Shown here piece after piece: positions 34,105 through 44,283 of a stretch of 64,000 bases of DNA. Positions within the stretch are counted from its first letter, which is position 1; every line of letters starts with the position of its first letter. The notes under the pieces are model-generated. The model ran no database searches, was not told the origin of the DNA, and saw nothing but the letters and a program-made list of their open reading frames with translations. The DNA is from Pseudomonas sp. TH31 (GTDB taxonomy: Bacteria > Pseudomonadota > Gammaproteobacteria > Pseudomonadales > Pseudomonadaceae), in contig NZ_JAEKEZ010000022.1 of the NCBI RefSeq assembly GCF_016650815.1, positions 124,001 through 188,000 on the forward strand. Reading direction: 5' to 3'. Both the position numbers and the translations under genes were made by a program.

Positions 34105-34845
34105 TTTCAGAGCTCAGGTAAACAGATTGTGATGTGCGGCAGCGAAGGGGGCGCGACATGTGCGACATGTTGTCACAGCTTGAGTGTCGCAAGGCATTTC
34201 AAAATGCGGAAATGGTGCATAGCTAAGCAATGAAATGGCCCGTTCGGAGCCTCCGCTCATTCAAGCCCCATAGTGCTTGAACAGGCAGTTTTAACAGGGT
34301 CCGGTGAAGCGCCAGAACCCTGCCAAATCGGGGGGTTAGCCGGGTCGAAGGAAGGCAAAGCGCCATGAAGGCTGTCTGAACTGTGGGTGGTAGCCCCACA
34401 AAATATGGTGTTTTTGTTGAGAATTAATTTCGATACCATGCCGAGCTTTTGCAAAATCCGTTAATGATTGTTGCTGGAACGGATAAAAATTATTTCGAGA
34501 TGAGACATGGTTTATACAGCGCGACGTATCTACAATCGCCCGCACTGAATTCCCGGCACTGCTCTCGACTGAGCACAATAGGGTGTCGAGAAGCCTGACG
34601 GCTTCATGCGACCTCCTGGTGTTGGTGCCTTTCCGACTATCCGCACCAAATGGAATTGGTCTGTAACAAGGCCTTTGACCACGAATTCGAATAAGAACTC
34701 ACCGCTAGCCCAGGTTTTGTCGAACAGCGTCTGACGCGCGACGGGCAGCCCTTATTCAATCAAAGAAAATGCCAACCCTTGGCAGGGTGAAGTGTTGGCG
34801 ATCAAAACCCAACTGCATTGCGCAAGCTGCTTTAGAGGTCGTGAG
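34105..34845 (+). other. Long non-coding region upstream of cyoA
   Basis: About 740 bases without a convincing gene; open frames on the minus strand here have no family-like sequence. Several small inverted repeats are present, for example CAGGGTCCGG…CCAGAACCCTG near 34297-34323. It probably contains the cyo promoter and regulatory sites. No clear Anr or Fur box could be assigned by eye. Confidence 0.5.
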
Positions 34846-35790
34846 ATGAGTAAAAACAGGTACCCCAGACTACTAGGCTTATTGCCGCTGATCGGCACAT
34901 TGTTGCTGTCAGGCTGCAACATGACCTTGCTCGACCCCAAGGGCCAGGTGGGCCTGGATGAGCGAAACCTGATCATCACCGCAACGCTGCTGATGCTGTT
35001 GGTCGTTGTGCCGGTCATCGTCATGACGTTCCTGTTCGCCTGGAAATACCGCGCTTCCAACCAGGACGCCGTGTACGCGCCTAAATGGTCGCACTCCACC
35101 AAGATCGAAATCGCGGTGTGGGCTGTTCCGGTCCTGATCATCATTGCCCTGGGTTACGTGACCTACAAGTCGACCCACGCACTGGACCCGTATCGTCCGC
35201 TGGATTCCGACGTCAAGCCGATCACCGTTGAAGTGGTCGCCATGGACTGGAAGTGGCTGTTCATCTACCCGGAACAAGGCATCGCCACCGTTAACAAACT
35301 GGTGTTCCCGGCTAATACGCCGATCAATTTCAAAGTGACCTCCGACACCGTGATGAACTCGTTCTTCATCCCGGGCCTGGGCGGCCAGATCTACGCGATG
35401 GCGGGCATGCAGACCAAGCTGCACCTGATTGCCAACCAGAACGCTGAATTCGACGGTATCTCCGCCAACTACAGCGGCGCGGGTTTCACCGGCATGAAGT
35501 TCAAAGCTATCGCCACTTCCCAGGCGGATTTCGATGCCTGGGTCAGTGATGTCAAGAAGGCACCTAAACAGCTGGAAAAAGCTGAATACGAAGCCCTTTC
35601 CAAACCAAGCCAGAACAACCCAGTCGAGCTCTACGCCTCGTTCACGCCAAACCTGTTCCAGATCATCCTCGACAAGTACGAAGGCATGAAACCGGGCAAG
35701 CCAATGCAACACGAAGGTAAAGAGCACGAAATGGCCACCATGGAAGGGATGGACATGAGTTCGCATTCAGCTGCCGGGGCAGAGGAGTAA
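34846..35790 (+). CDS. cyoA: Cytochrome bo3 ubiquinol oxidase subunit II (CyoA)
   Basis: 314 residues starting [11 protein letters not shown] at an ATG with an AGAGG site; a GTG/TTG-type extension to 34792 is not needed. It is a lipoprotein with the lipobox LLSGC (Cys24). Two membrane helices follow, then a cupredoxin fold that lacks the CuA ligands, as in quinol oxidases. The C-terminus is Met/His/Glu-rich. It is the first gene of cyoABCDE, 3 bases before cyoB. Confidence 0.96.
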   Translation: MSKNRYPRLLGLLPLIGTLLLSGCNMTLLDPKGQVGLDERNLIITATLLMLLVVVPVIVMTFLFAWKYRASNQDAVYAPKWSHSTKIEIAVWAVPVLIIIALGYVTYKSTHALDPYRPLDSDVKPITVEVVAMDWKWLFIYPEQGIATVNKLVFPANTPINFKVTSDTVMNSFFIPGLGGQIYAMAGMQTKLHLIANQNAEFDGISANYSGAGFTGMKFKAIATSQADFDAWVSDVKKAPKQLEKAEYEALSKPSQNNPVELYASFTPNLFQIILDKYEGMKPGKPMQHEGKEHEMATMEGMDMSSHSAAGAEE

Positions 35791-35793
35791 ACG

Positions 35794-37824
35794 ATGTTTG
35801 GTAAATTAAGTTGGGAAGCGATCCCGTTCCACGAGCCGATTGTGATGATTACCATCGCCATGATCGCGCTCGGTGGTCTGGCGGTATTTGCTGCAATCAC
35901 CTACTTCAAGAAGTGGACTTACCTGTGGACCGAGTGGCTGACGTCGGTCGACCACAAGAAAATCGGCGTGATGTACATCATCGTGGCCATGGTCATGCTG
36001 CTGCGCGGCTTCGCCGACGCCATCATGATGCGTACCCAGTTGGCCATGGCCACCGAGGGTTCGCCTGGCTACCTGCCACCTGAACACTATGACCAGATCT
36101 TCACCGCTCACGGTGTGATCATGATCATCTTCATGGCGATGCCATTCTTCACCGGCCTGATGAACCTTGCAGTGCCGCTGCAGATCGGCGCGCGTGACGT
36201 TGCCTACCCGTTCCTGAACTCCCTGAGCTTCTGGCTGCTGGTCTCCGGCGTAGTACTGGTGAACGTGTCCCTGGGTGTCGGCGAATTCGCCCGTACCGGT
36301 TGGGTTGCGTATCCACCGCTGTCGGAACTGGGCTACAGCCCGGGCGTGGGTGTGGACTACTACATCTGGGCATTACAACTGTCCGGGCTAGGTACGACAC
36401 TGACGGGGGTCAACTTCCTGGCCACCGTGCTGAAAATGCGTACCCCAGGCATGAAGATGATGGACATGCCTATCTTCACCTGGACCTGCACCTGGGCTAA
36501 CGTCCTGATCGTGGCTTCGTTCCCGATCCTGACCGCTACCCTGGCACTGCTGACCCTCGACCGTTACATGGATTTCCACATTTTCACCAATGAACTTGGT
36601 GGCAATCCAATGATGTACGTGAACATGTTCTGGGCCTGGGGTCACCCCGAGGTTTACATCCTGATTCTGCCGGCGTTCGGGGTCTTCTCCGAAGTCATCT
36701 CGACCTTCTCCGGCAAGCGTCTGTTCGGCCACCACTCGATGATCTATGCGTCTGGCGCGATCTCGATCCTGGGCTTCATGGTTTGGCTGCACCACTTCTT
36801 CACCATGGGTTCGGGTGCCAGCGTCAACGCCTTCTTCGGTCTGGCGACGATGCTGATCTCGATTCCGACGGGGGTGAAGCTATTCAACTGGCTGTTTACC
36901 ATTTACCGCGGTCGTCTGCAGTTCACCAGCCAGGTTCTCTGGACCCTGGGCTTCATGGTGACCTTCGCCATCGGCGGCATGACCGGCGTACTGCTGGCCA
37001 TCCCGGGTGCTGACTTCGTCCTGCACAACAGCCTGTTCGTGATCGCTCACTTCCACAACGTGATCATCGGTGGCGCGGTGTTCGGCTACATCGCCGGTTT
37101 CGCCTTCTTCTTCCCTAAAGCGTTTGGCTTCAAGCTGCACGAAGGTTGGGGCAAGGCAGCGTTCTGGTTCTGGATCTCGGGCTTCTTCGTCGCGTTCATG
37201 CCGCTCTATGCACTGGGCTTCATGGGCATGACCCGTCGTCTGAACGCCACCACCAACCCTGAGTGGGTGCCTTACCTGCACGTTGCATTGTTCGGCGCAG
37301 TCATGATCGCTGTCGGCATTGCCTGCCAGTTGATCCAGCTGTACGTCAGTGTGCGTGACCGCAAGAAGCCAGAGAACATGTGCGAACACGGCGACCCGTG
37401 GAATGCCCACACGCTGGAATGGTCGACCTCGTCGCCACCGCCGTTCTACAACTTCGCCGTACTGCCGAAAGCCCCAGGCATCGACCCGTTCACCGAGGCC
37501 AAGGAAAACGGTACTGCGTACCAGACTCCGGTCAAGTACGAGCCGATCCACATGCCAAACAACACCGCGACCGGCCTGGTCATGGGTGCTCTGTTGACCG
37601 TGTTCGGTTTCGCGATGATCTGGCACATCTGGTGGATGGCCATCTTCGGCCTCGCCGGTACCGTGATCTACTTCGTTATCCATGCTGCCCGTGATGACCA
37701 GGGCTATATGGTGCCGGTCGACGTGATCGAGCGCATCGAAGCCGAGCAGCACAAGCGTCTGGTAGCGGCCGGGAAAGTCCCAGCTGGCGCCACCCGTGTT
37801 GAAACCTCGTTGGAACAGGCTTAA
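35794..37824 (+). CDS. cyoB: Cytochrome bo3 ubiquinol oxidase subunit I (CyoB)
   Basis: Haem-copper oxidase catalytic subunit, 676 residues, with about 15 membrane helices. The low-spin haem region [17 protein letters not shown], the CuB/cross-link motif [15 protein letters not shown], the CuB histidine pair [10 protein letters not shown] and the haem o3 motif HFHNVIIGG are all present. It reduces O2 with electrons from ubiquinol and pumps protons. Neighbouring subunits are encoded directly before and after. Confidence 0.97.
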   Translation: MFGKLSWEAIPFHEPIVMITIAMIALGGLAVFAAITYFKKWTYLWTEWLTSVDHKKIGVMYIIVAMVMLLRGFADAIMMRTQLAMATEGSPGYLPPEHYDQIFTAHGVIMIIFMAMPFFTGLMNLAVPLQIGARDVAYPFLNSLSFWLLVSGVVLVNVSLGVGEFARTGWVAYPPLSELGYSPGVGVDYYIWALQLSGLGTTLTGVNFLATVLKMRTPGMKMMDMPIFTWTCTWANVLIVASFPILTATLALLTLDRYMDFHIFTNELGGNPMMYVNMFWAWGHPEVYILILPAFGVFSEVISTFSGKRLFGHHSMIYASGAISILGFMVWLHHFFTMGSGASVNAFFGLATMLISIPTGVKLFNWLFTIYRGRLQFTSQVLWTLGFMVTFAIGGMTGVLLAIPGADFVLHNSLFVIAHFHNVIIGGAVFGYIAGFAFFFPKAFGFKLHEGWGKAAFWFWISGFFVAFMPLYALGFMGMTRRLNATTNPEWVPYLHVALFGAVMIAVGIACQLIQLYVSVRDRKKPENMCEHGDPWNAHTLEWSTSSPPPFYNFAVLPKAPGIDPFTEAKENGTAYQTPVKYEPIHMPNNTATGLVMGALLTVFGFAMIWHIWWMAIFGLAGTVIYFVIHAARDDQGYMVPVDVIERIEAEQHKRLVAAGKVPAGATRVETSLEQA

Positions 37825-37827
37825 ACC

Positions 37828-38454
37828 ATGTCGAACTTAGTGACCAATGCTGGACACACCCATGTCGATGAACATGGGCACGATGACCATCACCACGACT
37901 CGGGCGAGATGACCGTATTCGGTTTCTGGCTCTACCTGATGACCGACTGCATTTTGTTTGCGTCGATCTTCGCGGTGTACGCGGTACTGGTTAACAACGT
38001 AGCGGGTGGCCCGTCGGGCCACGACATCTTCGAGCTGCCATACGTGCTGGGCGAAACCGCCTGCCTGTTGCTCAGCTCGATCACCTACGGCTTCGCCATG
38101 CTGGCGTTGTTCAAGGGCAACAAGAAGGCCGTGTTGGGCTGGCTGGCCATCACCTTCCTGTTCGGCCTGGGCTTCATCGGCATGGAGATCAACGAGTTCC
38201 ACAAGCTGATCTCCGAAGGCTTCGGCCCTAGCCGCAGCGGCTTCCTGTCCGGGTTCTTCACCCTGGTCGGCACCCACGGTCTGCACGTGACCAGCGGTCT
38301 GATCTGGATGGCGATCATGATGTATCAGGTCAACAAACATGGCCTGACGTCGACCAACAAGACCCGCCTGAGCTGCCTGAGCCTGTTCTGGCACTTCCTG
38401 GACGTGGTGTGGATCTGCGTATTCACCGTTGTTTACCTGATGGGGACCCTGTAA
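37828..38454 (+). CDS. cyoC: Cytochrome bo3 ubiquinol oxidase subunit III (CyoC)
   Basis: 208 residues, five membrane helices after a His/Asp-rich N-terminal tail ([13 protein letters not shown]). It has the subunit III fold of haem-copper oxidases, including the [14 protein letters not shown] and [14 protein letters not shown] segments. It starts 3 bases after cyoB and its stop overlaps the cyoD start (TAATG). Confidence 0.96.
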   Translation: MSNLVTNAGHTHVDEHGHDDHHHDSGEMTVFGFWLYLMTDCILFASIFAVYAVLVNNVAGGPSGHDIFELPYVLGETACLLLSSITYGFAMLALFKGNKKAVLGWLAITFLFGLGFIGMEINEFHKLISEGFGPSRSGFLSGFFTLVGTHGLHVTSGLIWMAIMMYQVNKHGLTSTNKTRLSCLSLFWHFLDVVWICVFTVVYLMGTL

Positions 38455-38801
38455 TGGCTAACGCAGCTCACTCAAATCATGGCCATGGCAGCCACGACGA
38501 TAGCCACGGCAGCGTAAAGTCCTACGCCATTGGCTTCATCCTGTCGGTGATCCTGACGATCATTCCGTTCGGCCTGGTGATGTACCCATCGCTGCCGAAA
38601 GTCTGGACGTTGTGGATCGTACTGGCCTTCGCAGTGATCCAGGTGCTCGTTCACCTGGTGTACTTCCTCCACCTGGACCGTTCTGCCGCCCAGCGTAACA
38701 ACGTGATTGCGTTTGTCTTCGCTGCGATGGTGATCGTCCTGCTGGTTGGCTTGTCGCTGTGGATCATGTTCAGCATCCACACCGTCATGATGGCGCACTG
38801 A
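38454..38801 (+). CDS. cyoD: Cytochrome bo3 ubiquinol oxidase subunit IV (CyoD)
   Basis: 115 residues with a His-rich N-terminus ([14 protein letters not shown]) and three membrane helices, including the family motif [12 protein letters not shown]. It starts at the ATG overlapping the cyoC stop. Subunit IV assists CuB binding and assembly of the oxidase. Confidence 0.95.
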   Translation: MANAAHSNHGHGSHDDSHGSVKSYAIGFILSVILTIIPFGLVMYPSLPKVWTLWIVLAFAVIQVLVHLVYFLHLDRSAAQRNNVIAFVFAAMVIVLLVGLSLWIMFSIHTVMMAH

Positions 38802-38812
38802 GGAAAGTCCGG

Positions 38813-39700
38813 ATGTCCTTTAAGCACTTTATCCAAATCACCAAACCGGGGATCATTTTCGGTAACGTGCTTTCTGTGGCAGGCGGGTTTTTCCTGGCCT
38901 CGAAAGGGCATGTCGATCTGGCCATTTTCCTGGCCGCCATGATCGGCACGTCCCTGGTGGTGGCCTCCGGATGCGTGTTCAACAACTGCATCGACCGCGA
39001 CATCGACCTGAAGATGGAACGCACCAAGAACCGGGTGCTGGTCCAGGGCTTGATTTCCCTGAAACTGGCCCTGATCTACGCGACCGTCCTGGGCATTGCC
39101 GGCGTTGCACTGTTGTACAAGGTGGCCAACCCGTTGGCTGCGCTGTTCGCCGTGATCGGTTTTGTCATCTACGTCGGCTTCTACAGCCTGTACCTCAAGC
39201 GCAAGTCGGTTCACGGCACGCTGGTGGGCAGTCTGTCGGGCGCCATGCCGCCGGTGATCGGTTACGTCGCCGTGACCAACAGCTTCGACATGGCCGCGCT
39301 GACCCTGCTGGTGATGTTCAGCCTGTGGCAGATGCCGCATTCCTACGCCATCGCGATCTTCCGCTTCAACGATTACCTGGCCGCATCGATTCCGGTGTTG
39401 CCAGTGAAGCGCGGGATCCAGGTCGCCAAGAAGCACATCCTGCTCTACATCCTGGCATTCCTGGTCGCGACCTTGATGCTGACCTTCAGCGGCTACGCCG
39501 GCATGAGCTACCTCGCCGTCGCCGCGGCCATGGGCATGTACTGGTTGTACATGGCCTGGACCGGCTACAAGGCAGTGGATGACACGGTCTGGGCACGCAA
39601 GCTGTTCGTGTTCTCGATCTTCACCATTACCGCGCTGAGCGTGATGATGTCGCTGGACTTTAAAGTGCCGAGTGAGCTGTTGCTGACTTATGCGCCTTAA
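38813..39700 (+). CDS. cyoE: Protohaem IX farnesyltransferase (haem O synthase) CyoE
   Basis: 295 residues from the ATG at 38813 ([13 protein letters not shown]), with an AGGAAAG site. UbiA-superfamily prenyltransferase with the aspartate-rich motif [18 protein letters not shown] and the second motif region [18 protein letters not shown]. It makes haem O for CyoB. Last gene of the operon; a terminator follows. Confidence 0.96.
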   Translation: MSFKHFIQITKPGIIFGNVLSVAGGFFLASKGHVDLAIFLAAMIGTSLVVASGCVFNNCIDRDIDLKMERTKNRVLVQGLISLKLALIYATVLGIAGVALLYKVANPLAALFAVIGFVIYVGFYSLYLKRKSVHGTLVGSLSGAMPPVIGYVAVTNSFDMAALTLLVMFSLWQMPHSYAIAIFRFNDYLAASIPVLPVKRGIQVAKKHILLYILAFLVATLMLTFSGYAGMSYLAVAAAMGMYWLYMAWTGYKAVDDTVWARKLFVFSIFTITALSVMMSLDFKVPSELLLTYAP

Positions 39701-39716
39701 GGTTTAGCCGCTGTAC

Positions 39717-39756
39717 GAAAAGCCTCGCCCTTCGAGAGAACGGCGGGGCTTTTTAT
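39717..39756 (+). terminator. Rho-independent terminator after cyoE
   Basis: AAAAGCCTCGCC and GGCGGGGCTTTTT pair around a loop with a following T run, 17 bases after the cyoE stop. Confidence 0.85.
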
Positions 39757-39789
39757 TGGGGTTCTTTTGGTGGACCGAATTGCCGCTTT

Positions 39790-39808
39790 CGCGAGCAGGC
39801 TCGCGTAG
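39790..39808. repeat. Fragment of a GTGGGAGCGAGC-type REP
   Basis: CGCGAGCAGGCTCGCGTAGG keeps the palindromic centre of the second REP family but lacks the conserved flank. It lies between the cyoE terminator and the mocR end. Confidence 0.5.
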
Positions 39809-39834
39809 GCCGCGATGCGGTGTGTCTAGAAGCC

Positions 39835-41243
39835 TTAGCGATCAAGCAACCGAAAGAACCGCTCACGAACCTGCGGATGATCGCTGTGTGCGACGTTGAA
39901 TCGCAGGAACTGGCTGGCATCGGGCGTTTTGCTGAGCAAGGTGCCGGGTGCGAGGACCAGGTCGCTTTCCAAGCCTTTGCGAGCCAACGTTTCGGCATGC
40001 AGCCCTTGCGGTAAACGCGTCCAGATAAATAGGCCTTCACCGGGCAGAGATGATACGGAACAACCTGCCTCAACCAACCAACGCGCTACCCGACTGCTCG
40101 ACTCATACAGCCGATCCACCGTGCGCCGCGCATGCTTGGCATAGCTGCCATTGCTGAGCATCGTGCAGGTGATCTGCTCGGCGAATTCCGAAGTCACGCC
40201 GCCGCAGGCCATTTTCAGGGTGATCAACCGCGCGGCCAGTTGTGGTGACAGCACCGCGTAGCTGACCCGGCTGTTGGCCGTCAGGGTCTTGGAGAACCCG
40301 GACACGTAACTCACATTGTCCAACCCGCTCGCCGCCAGCCGCGGGGTGCGACGTTGTTGCAGGTCGCCATACAAATCGTCTTCGACAATGTGCAAGCCAT
40401 GGCGGTGGCTCAACTCCAGCAACCGATACACCTGCGCCGGGGAGAACGAGTGTCCGGTCGGGTTATGCAGCGTGCTGTTGGTCAAGTAGAGCACGGGTTT
40501 GTGGGTGATCAGCAATTGTTCGAATGCCTCCAGGTCCATGCCGTCGCAATCCCGGGCGATGGTGATGACCCTGGCGCCGTGCAGCGCGAGGTTGGTGTGC
40601 AGGTTGAAGTAACAGGGGTCGTCGAGCAGCACCGTGTCGCCGGATTTGATCAGCAGGCGCATCAGCAGGTCGATGGCCTGCATGGTGTTGGCGGTGGTGA
40701 TGATCTGTTCTACCGGCACATCGATGCCAAAGGTCGACAGTTTGACCCGCAAGGCCTGACGTAGCGGCAGATAACCGCCGGTGACGCCGTATTCGCCCAT
40801 GCGCAGAGCCGTGGTGCGCAGGGTGCCGCGCACGGCTTTGAGCAATTCTTCGGCGGGCAGCCAGGAGGGCGGCAAGAATCCGCAGCCGGGGCGCAGGGCG
40901 CCGTTGTCCAGCAGCACGGCGCGGCGGATCACGCTGAGGGTGTCTTGGGGTTGCAGGTCCGGCCCGGGGCCGTCGCAATCGTGGTGTTGGAGCGGTGCAC
41001 GTAATGCCCCGAACCCTGGCGGGAAACCACCAAACCCTTGGCACGTAAGCGGTCGAGGGCATCGACGACTGTCGACTTGCCCACGTTTAGCAACTCGGAG
41101 AGCTCGCGAATCGGCGGCAGCTTGGTGCCGTGGGGCAGGCCGCCCTGACTGATGGCGACTGATAATTGATCGACGATCTGCTGCACCAGCGGCACGCCCG
41201 GCTGAAACTCGATGGCGGCGATCACCGCGCGTTGAGCCTGCAT
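39835..41243 (-). pseudogene. MocR/PdxR-type regulator (GntR domain plus aminotransferase domain), frameshifted
   Basis: The N-terminal frame from 41243 encodes a GntR winged helix (LPPIRELSELLNVGKSTVVDALDRLRAKGLV). The second, larger frame to 39835 encodes a fold-type I aminotransferase domain with the PLP lysine in VSGFSKTLTANSR. The downstream frame continues in sense upstream of its GTG (DLQPQDTLSVIRRAV). One added C near 40962-40966 would fuse both into a regulator of about 470 residues. MocR proteins use PLP or its adducts as effectors. It is divergent from the first Rid-family gene, its likely target. Sequence error or genuine break cannot be separated here. Confidence 0.85.
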
Positions 41244-41365
41244 TTTACTGGTCTCCCTGGCAGTAAAGTTCGCTGGATTCTATACGAACTTGCTCTGATC
41301 AAGACAAGCGTCCGTGCCTACCATCAATTGCGCTTTTTGCATGATTGATTAAGAAGGTTCAACAG

Positions 41366-41860
41366 ATGATCAAGCCAACCACCCGTGACGAACGCTTCAT
41401 CGAACTGGCCAAGGAGCTCGGTTTCGATATCTACGACGAGAATGCGGTCGGTGGCCATTACGCCCCGTTGATCCGCAATGACGATGAACTGTATGTCAGT
41501 GGTCTGGTGCCACGCATGAACGGCAAAATTCAGTACCCCGGCCGAGTGGGGCTGGAACTCAACCTGGCGGATGCGCAAGCGGCCGCCAGCATCAGTGCAA
41601 TCCGTGCACTGGGCCTGATCATGGGGGCCGTCGGTTCGCTGGATAGCATCAAGTCATTGCTTCGCGTAACGGTCTTTGTGAAATCGACCTTTGATTTCGT
41701 TGACCTCAGTGAAGTGGCGAACGGCGCGTCGGATGTCTTCACCCATGTGCTGGGCGATGCCGGTAAACATACCCGAACGACCGTCGGTGTTTATCAACTG
41801 CCAAAAAACGCCCCCATCGAAGTGGATGTGATTGCGGCCCTGCACCCATCGGCGTTGTAG
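41366..41860 (+). CDS. Rid-family (YjgF/YER057c/UK114) protein, copy 1
   Basis: 164 residues from the ATG at 41366, with AAGAAGG 9 bases upstream. The Rid signature is in the C-terminal half: ANGASDVFTHVLGDAGKHTRTTVGVYQLPKNAPIEVDVIA. Rid proteins hydrolyse enamines/imines made by PLP enzymes. In classical RidA the catalytic Arg sits in the same C-terminal motif; here the R in HTRTT is the candidate. It is divergent from a MocR-type regulator, which suggests a role in an amine or amino-acid pathway. A near-identical-size paralog follows at 42211. Confidence 0.85.
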   Translation: MIKPTTRDERFIELAKELGFDIYDENAVGGHYAPLIRNDDELYVSGLVPRMNGKIQYPGRVGLELNLADAQAAASISAIRALGLIMGAVGSLDSIKSLLRVTVFVKSTFDFVDLSEVANGASDVFTHVLGDAGKHTRTTVGVYQLPKNAPIEVDVIAALHPSAL

Positions 41861-41881
41861 ATGAAATAACCGACTAAAAAT

Positions 41882-42120
41882 CCCCGGTTAACCGGTAATG
41901 CCGATCAGTTAAGAATATCCCAAGGTGACACACGCTCGTTGTAGCAGCTGGCGAAGCCTGCGTTCGGCTGCGCAGCAGTCGTAAGATCAGCCCCCGGTTC
42001 TTTCAGGCAAACCGCGTGTGCAGGATTTACGACTGCTGCGCAGCCGAACGCAGGCTTCGCCAGCTGCTACAGATCGCGTTTAGCTTAACTGACCGGCATT
42101 ACCGGTTAACTGGGGCTTTT
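41882..42120 (+). terminator. Terminator hairpin with a REPIN-like palindrome in its loop
   Basis: The arms 41882-41913 and 42084-42115 are reverse complements at 30 of 32 positions. A-rich bases precede and CTTTTT follows, as in a (bidirectional) rho-independent terminator. In the position of the loop lies the 130-base palindrome 41941-42070. The simplest reading is that the palindrome entered the loop of an existing terminator between the two Rid genes. Confidence 0.75.
41941..42070. repeat. Long REP-like inverted repeat (GTAGCAGCTGGCGAAGCC type)
   Basis: Second copy of the family at 20113-20243. GTAGCAGCTGGCGAAGCCTG and its exact complement form the ends; the inner parts (CGTTCGGCTGCGCAGCAGTCGTAA and complement) extend the stem to more than 40 bases. 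Confidence 0.88.
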
Positions 42121-42210
42121 TCATTCAAACGTGTGGAGATGAGTGGCCTTGGTCTAATCTTTTGAAGGTAGGGGTTGTTGATGGATTGATAAAGAGATTA
42201 GGTGAGGGGC

Positions 42211-42702
42211 ATGACTGAACACATGACGTGCGATGAGCGCTACATCGCCCTGGCATCGGAGCTCGGTTACGACATTTACGGTGAGAGCTCCGCCGACTGG
42301 CATTACGCGCCGCTGGTTCGGCATGACCATGAACTGTATCTCAGCGCTCTGGTGCCGCGTGTGCATGGCAAGGTTCAGTACCCCGGCAGAGTCGGTCTTG
42401 AGCTGACCCTGGCCGATGCTCAAACCGCCGCCAGCATTTGTGCGATGCGCGGTTTGGCGTTGATTGTCGATGCCATCGGCTCGCTGGACAAAATCAAGTC
42501 GCTGCTGCGCGTCACGGTCTATGTAAAGTCCACGGCAGACTTTGTTGATCTGAGTGAAGTGGCCAATGGTGCGTCGGATGTGTTCAGCCATGTGCTGGGT
42601 GATGCCGGCAAACATACACGTACGACGATTGGGGTGTATCAACTGCCGAACAACGCGGCAGTTCAGCTGGACATGATCGCTGCGTTGCGCCCTGCAACGT
42701 GA
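42211..42702 (+). CDS. Rid-family (YjgF/YER057c/UK114) protein, copy 2
   Basis: 163 residues from the ATG at 42211, preceded by AGGTGAGGGG. It aligns with the protein at 41366 over the whole length (ERYIALASELGYDIYGES, YAPLVRHDHELYLSALVPR, VANGASDVFSHVLGDAGKHTRTTIGVYQLPNNAAVQLDMIAAL). The two arose by tandem duplication and have diverged clearly, so they may differ in substrate. The repeat-bearing hairpin separates them. A terminator follows. Confidence 0.85.
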   Translation: MTEHMTCDERYIALASELGYDIYGESSADWHYAPLVRHDHELYLSALVPRVHGKVQYPGRVGLELTLADAQTAASICAMRGLALIVDAIGSLDKIKSLLRVTVYVKSTADFVDLSEVANGASDVFSHVLGDAGKHTRTTIGVYQLPNNAAVQLDMIAALRPAT

Positions 42703-42712
42703 GGTTCCAGGC

Positions 42713-42757
42713 AACCAAAAGCCCCGCACTGAGTTTCAGGACGGGGCTTTTGGTTTT
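42713..42757. terminator. Bidirectional terminator between Rid copy 2 and the hypothetical gene
   Basis: ACCAAAAGCCCCG and CGGGGCTTTTGGT form a 13-base stem with T runs on both sides, serving both convergent genes. Confidence 0.9.
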
Positions 42758-42777
42758 TGCAGTAATGCTGAATCGTA

Positions 42778-43482
42778 TTACTGCGCGGCGATGCTGTAAC
42801 CATCAAACGCGGTTTGCTGCTGCAACGCGGTGATGATGTTTTTGCGGTTCACCGCTTGTTCGGTCCCGGCATTGTCCAGGAAGGTTTCGCTTTCCAGCTC
42901 CGCTTCCTCACCTTCGCCGACAAAGTTGAAACCGAGGAATTCCAGGGCCTCACGGTCAACGTTCAGGCGCGAGCGCGGGGTGCGCAGCGGCAGGGTGACG
43001 TTCACGCCATCCTTGCTGATGGTGAACACTTCGACTTCTTTCTTGGCCCGAGCGGTCTTGCTCTTGCCGCTGCTCGGGTTGCTGATGGCTTGATGCGTCT
43101 GGTTCAGCACCGTCAGTGCCAGGCCATAGACGATTTCCTGGAACGCCGGGTCGTTCTTGAAGCTGGACAGAATGCGGCTGATCGGGAACTTGCTGCTCAG
43201 GTCTTCCAGGGCGGCAATGTCGGACGCCTCGGCATCCTTGAGTTGCTTGAGCTCGCCCATCAGTTCGTAGGCTTTATCGTCATCGAAGCTGTCGTGAGCC
43301 TGGCGAATCGCGGTGCGCAGCTCGCGGATCTGGTCGCTTTCACGAGTGGACTGGAAAGCGTCCAGCACCATCTCGCTGATGGTCTTGGCCTGGGGCACGT
43401 GCTGTGAAAGATTGATGGAGTTTTCGTATTCCGCTTTGGACGACAAGGTGACTACGGATTCAGCGGTGTTGGAATCGGACAT
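42778..43482 (-). CDS. Conserved hypothetical protein, cytoplasmic
   Basis: 234 residues, acidic and helical in the N-terminal half (heptad-like KAYELMGELKQLKDAEASDIAALEDL), with a basic linker SGKSKTARAKKEVE and a C-terminal part FTISKDGVNVTLPLRTPRSRLNVDREALEFLGF. No signal peptide or membrane helix. I do not recognise the family. Codon use looks like its neighbours and it has its own terminator, so it is likely a real gene. The start ATG at 43482 follows weak ribosome-binding bases. Confidence 0.7.
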   Translation of the reverse strand: MSDSNTAESVVTLSSKAEYENSINLSQHVPQAKTISEMVLDAFQSTRESDQIRELRTAIRQAHDSFDDDKAYELMGELKQLKDAEASDIAALEDLSSKFPISRILSSFKNDPAFQEIVYGLALTVLNQTHQAISNPSSGKSKTARAKKEVEVFTISKDGVNVTLPLRTPRSRLNVDREALEFLGFNFVGEGEEAELESETFLDNAGTEQAVNRKNIITALQQQTAFDGYSIAAQ

Positions 43483-43623
43483 TGAAATTTCACTACTTCT
43501 TTTAACTTGAGTTGAGGCGAGAAAGCGCGAGGCCTTTTCAGGCCGCCTAATCTATTGGACCGAGACGACGTTGTCACGACCCAACAGGCGAGCGGGCAAT
43601 ATACCGGGTGCGCGGGTCACCCT

Positions 43624-43728
43624 GTAGGAGCTGCCGAAGGCTGCGATCTTTTGATCTTGATCTTCGGCGGTGCTGAAAGTGCTGAAGGTGCTGAAGATCA
43701 AAAGATCGCAGCCTTCGGCAGCTCCTAC
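43624..43728. repeat. REPIN (GTAGGAGCTGCCGAAGG type), outward layout
   Basis: The left arm is GTAGGAGCTGCCGAAGGCTGCGATC and the right arm its exact complement, with the GATC ends facing each other around a 55-base loop that contains a short repeated GTGCTGAAG. It has the same orientation as the eight copies at 53961-55788. It abuts the stop of the next gene. Confidence 0.9.
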
Positions 43729-44228
43729 GCGGTTGTCATTGGCTTCAGCGATTGGAAAACCCGGTACAGCTTGATCGTCCGCCCACAGAACAACCCGCTG
43801 GCAAAACCTGACGCACACGCCTTGAGCAACACCATCTGCAGTGTTGCCGACAGTTCTGGCTGCACGGCGGCCTGATAGCCGAAGTAATAATTCACGGCAA
43901 AAAACAACAGGTAGAGCATCAGTGTCTTGAGTGAGCCCGGCAGGATCAGCCCGGTTTGCGAATCATCCAGTTCGATGCCCTTGCGGGAAAAAATCAACAG
44001 CGCAGCGAGGCTCCCGATCAAGAGGGCGATCAACCAGCAGCTCAACGACAACGACGGATTGAGCGTTAGGTTCAGCGAATACAGCGACCAGACCAACAAA
44101 ATCGGCGGCGTGACCAGCAATGAGGTTTTGCTTTCCCGGGTCGGGGACAGGGCCTTGATACCGTAGTAGCACAGCAGCAGAAGGACTCCATAAACCCACC
44201 ACGGGGTATTTTGCAGGGTGTTCAGCAT
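43725..44228 (-). CDS. Conserved membrane protein, possibly DUF6622
   Basis: 167 residues with about four hydrophobic segments, beginning MLNTLQNTPWWVYGVLLLLCYYGIKAL. The N-terminal pattern recalls the DUF6622 membrane family, but this is from memory. No catalytic motif is visible. It is downstream of, and on the same strand as, the two-component system at 44284-46510, with 55 bases between, so it may belong to that transcription unit. Confidence 0.7.
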   Translation of the reverse strand: MLNTLQNTPWWVYGVLLLLCYYGIKALSPTRESKTSLLVTPPILLVWSLYSLNLTLNPSLSLSCWLIALLIGSLAALLIFSRKGIELDDSQTGLILPGSLKTLMLYLLFFAVNYYFGYQAAVQPELSATLQMVLLKACASGFASGLFCGRTIKLYRVFQSLKPMTTA

Positions 44229-44283
44229 TGCGCAGCGTCCTTGCCGAAACAGGTGCCGGGATCATAGCGGTAGCGTTCGACGA

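Noticed and set aside
34257..34578. Minus-strand frames of 65-80 codons upstream of cyoA
   Set aside because: No ribosome site, no protein-like pattern, and they overlap each other in different frames.
39835..40932. Stand-alone aminotransferase starting at GTG 40932
   Set aside because: Its frame continues as family-like sequence upstream of the GTG and the GntR domain ends abruptly there; a broken MocR protein explains both.
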